Shown: piece by piece, positions 1-12,100 of the stretch
Numbering within the stretch: position 1 is the first letter of the stretch
Layout of the letters: the number at the start of each line of letters is the position of its first letter
Assembly: GCF_001039355.2 (NCBI RefSeq)
Contig: NW_019773725.1
Span: 249,945 to 313,944, forward strand
Length of the DNA stretch: 64,000 bases
Source: Lingula anatina
Taxonomy: Eukaryota > Brachiopoda > Lingulata > Lingulida > Lingulidae
Reading direction: 5' to 3'
Made by a program: the position numbers and the translations under genes
Notes under the pieces: generated by a model
Databases searched by the model: none
Seen by the model: the letters and a program-made list of their open reading frames with translations, nothing else
Told to the model about the DNA's origin: nothing

Positions 1-1419
1 ATCGCCCGGAAAATTTCAGTGACATTCTGTCCAAAGCAGCACATACCAGTTTCTTTTTGGAGCGAAAAAAGGGTCGACAAGAGCGTCGTGGTATTTGGTG
101 GACTGAAGGTCGGACAGGCCACCCGATAGTTGGCTGCTAGCGTTTGAGTCGAAGTAGACAAAATGGCATCGACCGAAATTACCTTAGTAGTAGGAAGCAT
201 AGGCCTATCTTTGCTTCATTTTTTTAACAATTCTGTGAAGTGTTTACAATGCTTTAATTTTCTGAGAGTACAAATTAAGACACGCTGTTTATTTGATATT
301 TGTTTTATTGGATGCTATACCAACAGAATGCATGAAATAACCTTAAATAGATTTGGTAATATGCAGCATATATATTCATGACTTTTTACCTTTCTACGAA
401 ATAGGCCCTATTCACAAATATTTTGAGAGCATGGATAAAGACATGTTGTTAGTTTGATACGTGTTTCTGTGGTAAATTATTGTTTCCAGCTGTGTACTGA
501 AAACATAACTTTTCTTAAGCCGTTTTTTTTTTTTGGACTGTTTTTTTTTTTCGCCCGCTCGCACCGACTTTGGGGTCCCCAGAGGATGTCATCCATAAAA
601 ATAAAAAAGTGTGGCCTTACTTTTTTTTCAAATTTTACAAACACTGGACCAGATTTGTCAAAATTATTAATGTTTAACTGTTTTAAGCCTTGGAATTTGC
701 CAGTGTTTTCAATGTAATTTTCAGTTTCCTTGAATATATTGTCAGAAAATATACTTTTCATTAGACACATGGAGCTGATGAGCTTATTTCAGATTATTTC
801 ATTTGTTAAGCTACAGTTGTAAGTTTCACAGACATCCAAGTCCAAGTAACATCCAAGTACATTTCACAGAGTTATTAACGTCCAACTATGTAAATCTGGG
901 GAATTTGCCTGTTAAAAAATACATTTTGATTAATTACAGTCAGCTGATAAACTCATCACAGATTTTTTTGTTTGTAAACCTCATTTGTACAAATTTCACA
1001 AACATTGGACAAGATTTGTCTAGATTTTTAACACCTAACTTTTTTAAGCCATGGTTTTTCAAAGTAATTTTAAGTTTTTATCAAATATATTGTCCAAAAA
1101 TACAAATGCACAGTCAACTGATAAAGTTATCCCAGTCTCTTTTAACTGTAAATTCTGCAGTGAATAGCAATATCATGTAGAACCTGGGTAGTCAATAACA
1201 CTGATATGCACAACACATGCATACAAACTGGTATTGAAGGGTGCTGAATAAATGAAATTATCCCAGTTTTTCATCGCTAATAAGTCACTTATACACTGAC
1301 TATTACGTTTTACATATTTACTCAGATCAACCCATGAAGGTAATGCAATGTTTTAAAAGAGGACTTTGACTATTTCTTCAACAGTCTTAGTGGGAATGAT
1401 GGTTGTGTCTTTAGTTTTA
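1..1419. other. Unassigned AT-rich sequence
   Basis: No gene could be supported. The first ~170 bases are CpG-richer than what follows and contain an ATG at 163 in a fair Kozak context (acaaaATGG). The reading frame after it looks random and hydrophobic. On the minus strand the same bases are open towards the window edge, so a terminal exon of a neighbouring gene is possible but unproven. From ~400 to 1150 there are loosely repeated phrases about 400 bases apart (for example the text around 636-700 and around 985-1060), which suggests an old tandem duplication. Confidence 0.4.
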
Positions 1420-3330
1420 GTCCGGTGGCTTAAGGAAAAAATCGTGACACGGCGGATAAAAGCACCAAATTTGGCATGTAGTTACCTTTTGACATTCTAA
1501 ATCAAATTAGAGCCGTAGCCCTCTCAAACAATTTACCGTTTGGTCAAAAAATCCAAAATGGCCGCCAATTTATGAAATTCTTTAGAAATATGTACATACC
1601 CATGTTTACTTTTATCAAATAAATTATTTACTCAGAGTTTTCCACACCCTTATTTCCCATTTTATTCATATATGTCAGATAGTAAACAAGTTCCCTTGGA
1701 CTTTTTGAAAAAATCCAAGATGGCTGTCATATGCCATAGAAACAGCCATAGGAAATCTAGTGCATAACTAATACCAGCTATAAAGATACGTTGTGCACTA
1801 TCAAATTAAGTCTGTTTCTCAGATTTTTGTTACCCACATAATATGTTTGTGGTGAGAAACTGCGAAGTGTTCTTGGGCATTTTGGAAAATCCAAGATGGC
1901 TGCCATGTGCCACAGGAATTCTAGTATACGGGAGATTCAACTAATGGCAACTGGAAAGATTAATTTTCCACTATCAAATTAAGTTTGTTTCTGAGTGTTT
2001 TCCACATCCTTTCCACCCACACAATGTATGTGGTGAGTTACTAACATGTATTCTTGGGCATTTTGAGAAAATCCAAGATGGCCGCGATATGTCATAGGAA
2101 TTCTTCTAGTATTACAAAGGGTTAGAACTAATGCCAGCTAGGAAAAACATAATTCACTGTCAAATTCAGTTTATTTTTCAGTGTTTTACACATTATTATT
2201 ACACTGTGATACATATCTAGCAGGTAATAAATGTGCATTTTTGATCATTCTGAGAAAATCCAAGATGGCCGTCATTGGCCATAGGAATGCTACTGGAATT
2301 ACAACTGCACATCCATGGCTTTTCATCTACTACCAGGGTGAAATTGTGTTTGCTTATTAAGTTTTGCCCATCCTTATTACTCCTATGATATATATCTGGT
2401 GGGGAAAAAGTGTGCATCCATGGATATTCTGAGAAAATCCAAAATAGCTACAATTTGACATAGGAATACTAATGGGTGGGTTTCAATTGCGGCATGTGGT
2501 TCATTATACAATTACATTACCATGGGTTTGTTTTAAAAATAATCTACATTTTTCTTTCCATTTATTATTACCCCTATGATGTAAACCTCGTCTGTAGCAT
2601 GTGTGTATCTTTGGGTATTCTGAAAAAATTCAAGATATCTGCCTTTTGTCATTAGAATATTCGTACACATAATCAAATAATGCCAGAGATACACTGAGTA
2701 CAATTTAAATGTAGTTAACTTTTGATTGTTTTTAAACGTTTTCCCTTTCATATCCTATTTATCCTTATGAAAGACTTTGTGTGTGTGTAGAAAGTGTATG
2801 TATCCTTGGGTACTATTCGGAGAAAACCGAGGATAGCTGCCAGTTGCGATAGGAATATATCATTCAAATGCACAGAGGTGTCAATTAATGGAACAGTTCA
2901 GACATTGATTCCAACATGAAATAAAGCCGTTTGATGTTCAAACACGTTGACATCCTTATTAACCTTACTCTATATAAATCTGGGGTGTAGCAAGTGTGCA
3001 TCTAGCGTATTTGAGAAAATTCAAGATTGCTGCAATTCACAATAGGAATAGTACAGTCAACTAGTGCCAGAGAGACATTGGGTTCATTATAAAATGATTT
3101 TTGTTTCTTGGTATTTCACATTCTTTTTGGACTTTGAGTTATCTATCTGGTGGATTACAAGTGTGTACCGTTAAGTATTTTGACAAAATATCATAATGAC
3201 CCTGATTTGCCGTAGAAGTGCCTATAAAATCCAATGCACCAGTTTTCCTATGGGGAAAAGAAGGCCATCTTGGATTTCCCCAAAATGATCAAATATGGAC
3301 ATTACTTACCTAACAGACATGTATCATGGG

Positions 3331-3386
<56 letters not shown>

Positions 3387-4142
3387 AAGAAAAACAACTG
3401 AATTTAGCTTCATTTTATATTGAGGCCTATCTCTCGCAGGTATTAACTTAACCCCACCTTCTATGGCTATTGACAGCCATTTTGTTTTGTTTCAAAAAGG
3501 ATACACATAACATTCTCATCACATATATATTATGTGGATTAAAAAGATGTGTAAAATACTCAGAAACAAGCCTAATTTATCAATTAATATTATATCTCCA
3601 TGGCAGAAGAAGCCCTATGTGTATACTATAGTGTTTCTTTGATATGGCGACCATCTTGGATTTTTCTCGAAATGCTTGAGAATAAAGGTTAGTTACTTAC
3701 CAAAATATATTATTTCTGTAATAAGGCACTCAGAAACAAAATTAATTAGATAGTGGGCAATGCATCTTCCTAGTTGGCATTAGTTGAAAACCCTTGTACA
3801 TGTTCTAGTATTCCTATGCCATACGGCGGCCATCTTGGATTTTCAAAAAGTCCAAGGACACTCGTTTTTCATCTGACATACATGCATAATATGGGTAATA
3901 AGGATGTGGAAAACACTGAGAAAATACTTTATTTGATAAAAATCAACAAAAGTATGTATATATTTCTACAAAATTTCACAAATTGGCGGCCATTTTGGAT
4001 TTTTTGGCCAAACGGTAATTTTTTTTCCGTGGGCTACGGCTCTAATTTGATTAAGTATGTCAAAAGGTACCCACATGCAAAATTTGGTGCTTTTATCCGC
4101 CGTGTCACGATTTGGCCATTTTTTTGCCCTAAGCAACCGGAG
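1420..4142. mobile_element. Fold-back element made of ~185-bp subrepeats
   Basis: The two ends are inverted copies of each other. The left end (from ~1421, CCGGTGGCTTAAGG, then TCGTGACACGGCGG at ~1442) reappears inverted at the right (4093-4140). The match continues inward for several hundred bases. The left arm is a tandem array of about ten units spaced ~165-195 bp. Each carries a variant of AAAATCCAAGATGGCCGCC, at ~1548, 1711, 1889, 2072, 2257, 2437, 2627, 2821, 3013 and 3186. The right arm carries about five inverted units (~3266, 3478, 3650, 3829, 3988). Units near the outside match the motif best and central ones are decayed. There is no coding capacity. The ends are approximate and no clear target-site duplication was found. 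It lies directly downstream of MAM exon 4217-4423, so probably within that gene's next intron. Confidence 0.8.
3331..3382. repeat. (ATA)n microsatellite
   Basis: About 17 uninterrupted ATA/TAA units lie near the centre of the fold-back element, where its two arms meet. Confidence 0.95.
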
Positions 4143-4188
4143 TGTCGATTGACATGCAAAAACTCTTGCTGTATTTCTATAGTAAATA

Positions 4189-4213
4189 CACACACGCACA
4201 CACACACACACAC
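4189..4213. repeat. (CA)n microsatellite at a splice donor
   Basis: CA repeats (GT on the coding minus strand) start a few bases inside the intron after the MAM exon donor, so the donor GTAGTG runs directly into a GT repeat. Confidence 0.9.
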
Positions 4214-4216
4214 TAC

Positions 4217-4994
4217 CTGATATTGACCATATACGGATGGTAGAACCATTGCTTCCACGACCTATAATCTTCAGTAATCCCCCAGTGTCACCATGATAAG
4301 AAAGAAGGTGATACCAAAAGTACAAGCAGCGCGTAGTCGTGGATCTAGGCATTGGTGGAAACTGAAGTCTGGCCTGTGAGTCTGGAAGGACCCTACTCGC
4401 CTCCATATACATGTAGTATCCATCTGAAAAAAAAAGTTAATATATTAAATCGATGGATGAGTAAATGCCCAAATAAAGAAATAAACATATTAATAAATGG
4501 ATCAATGAATAGATAAATAAGTAAAAATGGTGTGTACTATACAGTGGAGATAAAAACTATTGAATTTGAATTTTTTGATAGATGTAAAAAAAACTTGGTG
4601 AATTCTAGGCCCATGAAGCCGGATGATTTATATACTTACACATTCACATGTCAGGTTAATAAATACATAGATACTATACTCCCCTACCAAAAAAGTGACA
4701 CCCCAACCGCAATTACATTGTTCATACATTGCTACTAGGGTACCGCAATTTTTAATTTTTAATATAACGTAACAACTAGGCAACAGTGCATTGTGTAAAT
4801 CGGGGATATGAGTAGTAGACTAGTGATCTATCTAGCTTAACCATTGAAATACCCCAACATCAATTATCTTAATATGGGTCTCCTAAGTGAGAAGGGGTAC
4901 GTATGTTACTAAACGGTAGACGCATAGAAGGGAGTTTGACCAGCCGAATTGCCAGAAGGTAGGGTTGTTCCATGAGATCCATTCATGGCTTCAG

Positions 4995-5048
<54 letters not shown>

Positions 5049-5417
5049 CTTGTAAGTACGTTTTATCGGATTCTAAATATGCTTGAAAATATAAAAATAG
5101 CTGAGTCACAAATGTTTGAATTTATAGCAGAGTCACCAATGTACGAATGTGTGAGCTAAAATTAATATTCGGTGAAACATAATGGTCAGTGCTCTACCTT
5201 AAGTATTTCTGCATGTACATTTGCTATTGGTTACCTCCAGTCGTGTGATCACCATCGGGCCCTGTCCTATCACTCGGAGTTTCCCCTCGGTGCCGTATCC
5301 ACTCAGCCTGACTGTGATTCCGGTCGAACTTGAAGTTGCAAATGGTGGGATCTTCAAATGTGCAGTTAAGCAAAACGTGTTCAGTTTGTGACGTCACAGG
5401 CTCTACCAGTGCCGTTC
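4217..5417 (-). CDS. MAM-domain protein, two internal exons (partial)
   Basis: Two minus-strand exons encode the first two thirds of a MAM domain, an adhesive extracellular module of ~160 residues with conserved cysteines. Exon 5417-5235 (183 nt; TTTCAG acceptor, GGAG/GTAACC donor) reads NCTFEDPTICNFKF then HRGETPSDRTGPDGDHTTG, the classic start with two cysteines. Exon 4423-4217 (207 nt) continues DGYYMYMEASR, then LQFPPMPRS, then RCLYFWYHL and IWSISG, with donor TCAG/GTAGTG. Both exons are symmetric phase 1-1, as is usual for extracellular modules, and they join in frame. The last MAM exon (normally ~60 residues ending in a cysteine) was not found downstream. The fold-back element begins about 75 bases beyond the donor, so that exon probably lies beyond it or outside the window. 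No start codon, signal peptide or other domain is visible. The domain call is firm and the parent gene is unknown. Confidence 0.85.
4995..5047. repeat. (AAT)n microsatellite
   Basis: About 17 ATA/AAT units lie in the intron between the two MAM exons. The poly-I and poly-L reading frames here are artefacts of the repeat. Confidence 0.95.
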
Positions 5418-7149
5418 CTGAAATGCCGCTGGTTTTGTTCTTATATGCAACAGATGTGTGATTTTGTTAATTTAAGTGGCTATTGAAATTATCGCATAGG
5501 CCTACATAACTTACATGTAGATCTTTGGGACTATGGCACAGCTTATTTCAATTGGTACATGTATTCCAATAAATTTTGATCATGCCCTTAGAACAAACAG
5601 TTTGCAAAACTTGACTACATGTATATAAAAACATTTTACAGGTTAAAAATACGTAACATGACCAATTTGTCAGCTTATACATACCTATCAAACACGCAAT
5701 TAGCATCTGACGTAGCCCCATCGACCACGCTTCCGTGCATCCACGCATTTTATCCCACATCGTACTTTCACGAATTCCTCCTCCGTCACCGAGCATTCCA
5801 GTTCTCTAAACTGACCTACTCCAATATACTGTATCATCATATATCTGACCTGTCTGTCTTGTTTATTTTGTCTATTTGCTTAATGATGCCGATAATATAC
5901 TCTCTGACCACAGGGTGCGCTAAAAGTCTATTACTAAAATGTCTAAAGGCAATGTGATTTTGTATTATAATTAAAGGGATCCTGATGTCAGAGGGTACCG
6001 ATAATACATGCTTTTATCGGCAAGGGGCTTGTCTCCTATTTCCTCTCCTGTCTCATTTACCCCATCCTTCTGCTTTAGTGGCGGCCTCTGTGCGAGCTGT
6101 TGATTTTCACGTGGTGGATCATAAGTTAAATGAGTTGCCAGCAAGGCAGCCTAATATACTGTTTGTTATTGCTGTTTAGATATTATTGTTGTAGGGAAAC
6201 GTTTTTAGAGTCAACTGTTTGAATGGTTTGTAAGTTTGTAAAGAAAGTATGTTGTTCGTAATTTCATTTGATCTCTTTTATAATTGTATGCTAGTATATA
6301 TTTACTGTATTTCTTAGTTCATTCAGAAGGCTTCTTTTATATTTTACCTTGATTATTTTACTTAAGTTCTTCTTATCATCATTATTGTTTACCTTCAAAA
6401 TTTTCATTCTTTCAATTCTGTAACTGCTTTTGTTAAATATCTTTTGAACATCGTACAATATTAATCTGTCGATAAATGACTATACTTCAGCCATTCAGAG
6501 TCAGCTGTTGAACAGGTGAACTTAACACAGAAATATCACCAGTAAAGCTTCATGAGTTGCGACGAACTTAGAGGAACACATACAATATGAGCGGTGGAAT
6601 TTTATTCAGCAAAATATTAATTTCCCCGTAGATTTTCCTGTAGATTTCAGTACTTTTACCTTCATCGCCAATGTATACCGTGTCCAAAGCTGCTCACATA
6701 ATATCTATCCATAAACCCGTTTTTATTTTTATTAGTCGTAGAAGTCTGTAGTCTTGGTCTCAGTTTATATATGGACGTAGAGACGGTGAGTCTAAATGAA
6801 ATATAAGAAACCCACTTATGGCGGTAAAGTTATACATGTACTTTAAGTACTCAAAAACAGGTTTCGTACATGTAGTTTGCTATAAAGTTTTTGAATATAT
6901 GGGGTAATAAAAGGAGAGAAAAGAAAAACAGCTGAAGTTGCCAGTATTTTGTCGGTAAAGGCCTAACGCGCATTCTATGTCCAAAAAATACCTCGCTCTC
7001 ATATTTTTTTCTTTATTTCTTTTCGTGTTTCAGATGATCGGGACATAAACATATCCAATGAATATTGACTATTTACTATAGACGTTGACAATTTTAAACA
7101 TTTATGACGCCGCCCCATGAGCAGAACAATAAGAAGTCAACAATGAGTA
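5418..7149. other. Intergenic or intronic sequence without assignable gene
   Basis: A short minus-strand stretch at ~5695-5815 is GC-richer, follows an AG and could be a small cysteine-containing exon. It hits a stop quickly and resembles nothing I recognise. The remainder is AT-rich with no convincing exon on either strand. Confidence 0.4.
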
Positions 7150-7152
7150 AAT

Positions 7153-7231
7153 GGCGTCACAAGGTCCTCTATGACGTCACAGAGTGAAATGACGTAACAG
7201 CCATGTCCATCTCTCCGATAGCAACGGCAAC
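7153..7231 (+). promoter_or_regulatory. CRE and RFX-like sites upstream of the SHIPPO gene
   Basis: A perfect cAMP-response element TGACGTCA lies at 7172-7179, with related half-sites at ~7153 (GGCGTCA) and 7190-7197 (TGACGTAA). Two adjacent RFX-type half-sites, AGCAAC and GGCAAC, lie at 7220-7231. All are within 170 bases of the ATG at 7319. CREM/CREB-type factors drive sperm genes and RFX factors drive ciliary genes in animals, which fits a SHIPPO-repeat protein. Function as a promoter is inferred from position and motif only. Confidence 0.5.
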
Positions 7232-7318
7232 TACACAACAATGTGTGCACCAGTAAGCCGATGAGGGAGAGTCTTTTTTCCCTTTTGTGAAATGTTGTTC
7301 TTTTAAGATACCAGCAAA

Positions 7319-9089
7319 ATGAATTCGATAGCTGAAGATGAGAGGGACGACACAGTGATTGCTGGCGCAGCACATAAGGCGTCAGGATCACAAGATGGAA
7401 GTAAAAAATTAGATAAGATTATCACTTTAAAAGAACGTTTTGAAGATATGAAGGAGCGACGTCTGCTCCCACGTAAGTACAGTCAGATGTCTTTTTTCAC
7501 TCGGGAACTACCACTTGAATGCATGCTGTTCTACTGAATTAATGCTATATAAATTGCACACATTGGTATGTTAAAAAAAGGATGAGAAATAAATGTTTTG
7601 TTTTCCCCCTCAATTGTTAAATTTTCACTTCATGCAAAATCCGAAATTTATGCTAAATAACGATGAAAGAAATGCACCGAGTAAAAAATAGTATTGGTAT
7701 CAGTGATACATCGTAGTTATCAGGGAGGAGTCTCCTTTTCATTTCAAAACTGCTGCAACATTTTTTATATCTAAATTCGTAACCTAATTATTCTTGTTGC
7801 CCGCTGATTTAATACAGACCTTTGAATTATATTTATTTAGGGCGAAGAACGGCTATGGGTTCCTACATTGTTCCGCCTGGAGAAAAACCTCTTACGTCGC
7901 TAGGCAAGTAGTTATTAAAGCTGTATCTTTTATTTTTATGTCGGTATATATTATCCTTTTATTTAAGATTACAGATTTAAGTGTTAGAATATTAAACTAT
8001 TGATATAGTATGCATATTTTGGCCATTAGCCATGCTGTTTGTTTAATAAACAATGTTTGTTTATTTAATAAAGAATAATTCTACAACTTTTTCATGCGTT
8101 TCTACCAGGTGTTCCGTTGTTAAACGCGCCATTTGCAATTTTTCAGGCGACTGCAATCCATCGCCGTCTGATTATTACCCCAAAGACGATCTGACCAAAA
8201 CAACAGCGCCTCAGGTTTTGATAGTAGGAAGGACACGCCCTCCGAAAGGTATGTTGGAAGTGACCTGAGAGCTAATCCAATAAAAGAATCACATGCGCAA
8301 AGAATGAATGACCATCTGCATTTGCGCACACTGGGGAAAATACGGTGGGATGGAATAAATTAGCGCCATTGAATCGCACGAGGGGAAATTGTTTCAGACT
8401 TGGTCTTTTCTGTTTTATATTCAATTTTAATTTATTCAATTTCAATTTATTTCTGTACTGGTACATAGATTGTCATAACCTTTATAGGTCTATCATTATC
8501 AAATTATAATCCATATACTGTATGTCTAATTAAGCAAAATAATTTTGTAACAGTGCTGTGAGAGGAAACGAATTCCAGATCATTTGCCAAGTTTTTTCTT
8601 CAATTGCACTATATATGGATTTTTGTTCATAATATTATTTTCGTATCAGTCATTAAGATACATACATCAGATTTAGCTTTGCGTGTTTTATTTTAACAGT
8701 GCGGTCCAGTTTGTGATTTTTGTCTCCACTAAATTCAAATGATTATGCTGACGTTCCAGCCAAGAAATGCCCTGGCCCCGCCGACTACGACACCAGCACG
8801 GACATGGAGTGGAGAGATAAATTCATATCACAGAAAAACAAAGGAAGGATGTGTATATACGATATTAGAAGTAGGTTGTTCTTACATTTTTTCAAAGGTC
8901 CTGTCCGTTATTATTTGTTGCTGCTAATCTTTTTACTCTTTTCCCTAATTTTTATACATTATGTTACATAATCAATAGGTGTAGCTAGGTTTAAGACTCA
9001 TTTTCATAATCTTTGTCAACATATCAGAATCACATAAATTGATTGATTGATGCATTATTACATGTATATTTATTGAAATGTTCAAATAG

Positions 9090-9164
<75 letters not shown>

Positions 9165-12100
9165 ATGTGATCTACATCCCGCCATAACTTGTTAATTGTA
9201 GGTGATGCCCACATTAACGACAGCATTGGGCCCTCGCGGTACAACAGCCAGTATTACAACTGCGGGACTATGGGTCCCAGGTACACTGTCCGCGCCCCTG
9301 TCGCCGTGCCCGGAGAACCACCCAACAGATTGGTGCAGCCAGTCGACACACACGGTACGTGATTGGTCCGCTTTGTGGTGTAAACATGTAACTACCCTAT
9401 GATACTAGGGGCTTCTTAAAAAGCACACAAAATTAAAATATGAGCAATGCAATAATTTTGTAACACACCACCAGTATACTAGTACTTGCGCACCTTGTGG
9501 TCAGAGTACAGTCGCCATCCAACGAAATAACTCAATTGATTCGAATATATAGATTCATTTTTCTATATTTTTTCATTATCATATTTTTCATCATTATACA
9601 GATGAATTAGGTTGAGTCTTCCAAAATTGACAGGAAAACTTTTTTTTCTAAATTTAACTAAAAATAATAATAATTGGGTCTCCTTTATTTTTCTAGGTGT
9701 CAACAACCCAGGGCCCGGATACCGCCCTAGCTCCAAATACTGGGGTCGTGGGCCGGAAAAGTCATTCGGGTGCAGTAGGAAAGACGAGACTGAAGAAGGA
9801 CCCGGTGAGTGTCCTGATTGAAAGCCATATAATATCTAATGTTAGGAAATGCAATTTATTAACGGTGGAATAAAAAAAAATGAAAACGGGGATGTTGTTA
9901 TATGATAGTGGAGTGCATTCTCGTGAATCATAGAATCTCAATTTACGTGGAAAAACGCGTGTAACATGAAGTAACCACTTGTTCAGTAATTGATGTTTAG
10001 CTCTAGGAAAAAAGGGGGCGTTACCAATGTTTTGCACGAGAAGATAATAAGCTATTCTCCTCCTATTCCCTAGGCCCTGCTGAATACACGGTCAGTGATG
10101 AATATCGGGGTCCAGCTTACTCACTAGCTCAACGGTTACCGTCGCCTAAACAGTGGAAAGAAGGTGAGTTTTTACCTAAAGTCCGGCGTACACTCACGCT
10201 TGAAAATGCTTCGTTATATACATGTACTTTGCGAGTTCTTTACTGTTGACGCGTACTGTTTACTGGGAAGTAGTAAAGGGTTGTGTGTGGTCCTTTCATT
10301 TCCATTGTTAGCGTGCTGACAGTAGATAGTAGCAAATTAAAACTACTTCCACCTCCTTCTTAATTAGCCCAATGTTACATACCGTTAAAACAAAGAAATG
10401 AAGAAAATATCGTGGTAAAACTGATCCTACACACCCGCACGTTAGTATACTATCTCTCTCATCTCTCCCCCGCCCCACATTTACATTATAGATAGGAGAG
10501 TGGACTATACTCGATGACATTAAAATGAAGTTTCGCTAAAAATTAATTAGATATAAATAAATCCCTTTTACGTACACACTGGAAATTATTATATGATATG
10601 GTTATTCAGTATTAACCGCTATATAATTGTCCTATTGTTGTCTTCCTCTGATCTTTATCCCTTCCAAGGGCAGATTGCAAAAAACGTTAGATACAATACT
10701 TATCCCTCAGCAAGGAAATTAAACTGTCATACACAAATGTAATTCAAATTAAGTTGATTAATTTTAATTAAACTAGATTACGTTTAGTGAAATTCAATTT
10801 TCAGCCACCAGCACGACGGACAACCCCGCCCCTAACGCCTACGACCTCGGCACCACTGTGGGAGAGACGGTCGCCATTTCTATCACAGGACGACCCAAGA
10901 CCAGAGAAGGTAATCCCAGGAAAGCCGTCATTTTACCTCCGCCAAGGAGGTTATGTTTTCACCCCTGTTTGTCTGTCATCAACATAACTCAAAAAGTTAT
11001 TGGCCGATTTTGATGAAATTTTCAGGAACTGTCAGAAGTTGGCCAAGGAAGAGATGATTAGTTTTTGGTGGTCATCCGGATCAGGAATCAATCAATAATC
11101 AATCAATAATCAGTAATCAAAAATAAAAAAACTAAATCATTATAGAATGAAAATTTAGGGGTGAAACGGCATTGGGTTGAGACTTGCTGCCTTGACGGAG
11201 GTCTGCGCTCTTGGGGTGTTTTCTAGTTATGTTTTTTTTTTCTTTCCCGTTTCAGTGGATGATGGGCCAGCACCAAATATGTACACACTACCAAATATTA
11301 TCTGTCAATCTCCCACAGCCAAAACACTGGCCTACCGGTGGTTTGAAATAAAAGGTGGGTATTTATGATATGGGGTGAAGGGAATACTCAAGTCGAAAAG
11401 TATCATTTCAAGAAAAATGTTTAAAGATATTTGCTGAGAAGTGGTTATCAAGTGTGATCTTTAATCCTTCTGATCATTGGCTATAGTATAGCAGAATATA
11501 TAAACAATAAGCCCATTCTATGTTAAAACTGATTTCAGTTTGGGGAACTTTAACCTGTACACTGTTTTTTTTTTAATGCGTACCTGTATACTTGTTAAAA
11601 CGCAGACGCCCAGTGCCTGTTCTCATCTAAATTAACTGGTCACAACAACATATGATAAAAGAAGCATTTCTTATCTAATTTTATTTTCAATACAGCACAG
11701 TTTTAGGTGAATCACATGCTGACCTTCAGACTGCAGTACAGTCATTGCAGGTTTAGATCATACACTTATATTCAGCTATGAGAGTCGCCTGATTATTGCA
11801 TTGACCATGACCAATAAAGGCAAAAAATAAGTTTTTCATCAGAGATTGTCATGTGTTTCCTTCTTTTCAAAACAGAGGCACCGCAGCCGAGCCCCGCTCA
11901 CTATTCTTTGACGGACACCAACCTGAAACGTAGCCCTGCCTACACTTGCGCCAAGAGAACAAGCGGGAACTGCTTCCTTCCGTGTAAGTGTTCACGACGG
12001 TGTGGGAATGAATTTCAAAATTACTGCATTTGAATATTCATGTACAGAAAGCATGAAAATTTTTAAAAAATCATTATAATGCTGTTTGACTTTAATCACT

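Noticed and set aside
1-381. Possible first exon with ATG at 163, or a terminal exon on the minus strand
   Set aside because: The bases are CpG-richer and open in places, but there is no splice context or protein similarity that decides between the two or supports either.
5690-5820. Possible cysteine-containing minus-strand exon upstream of the MAM exons
   Set aside because: An acceptor-like AG and GC-rich sequence are present, but the frame ends in stops and matches no known module.
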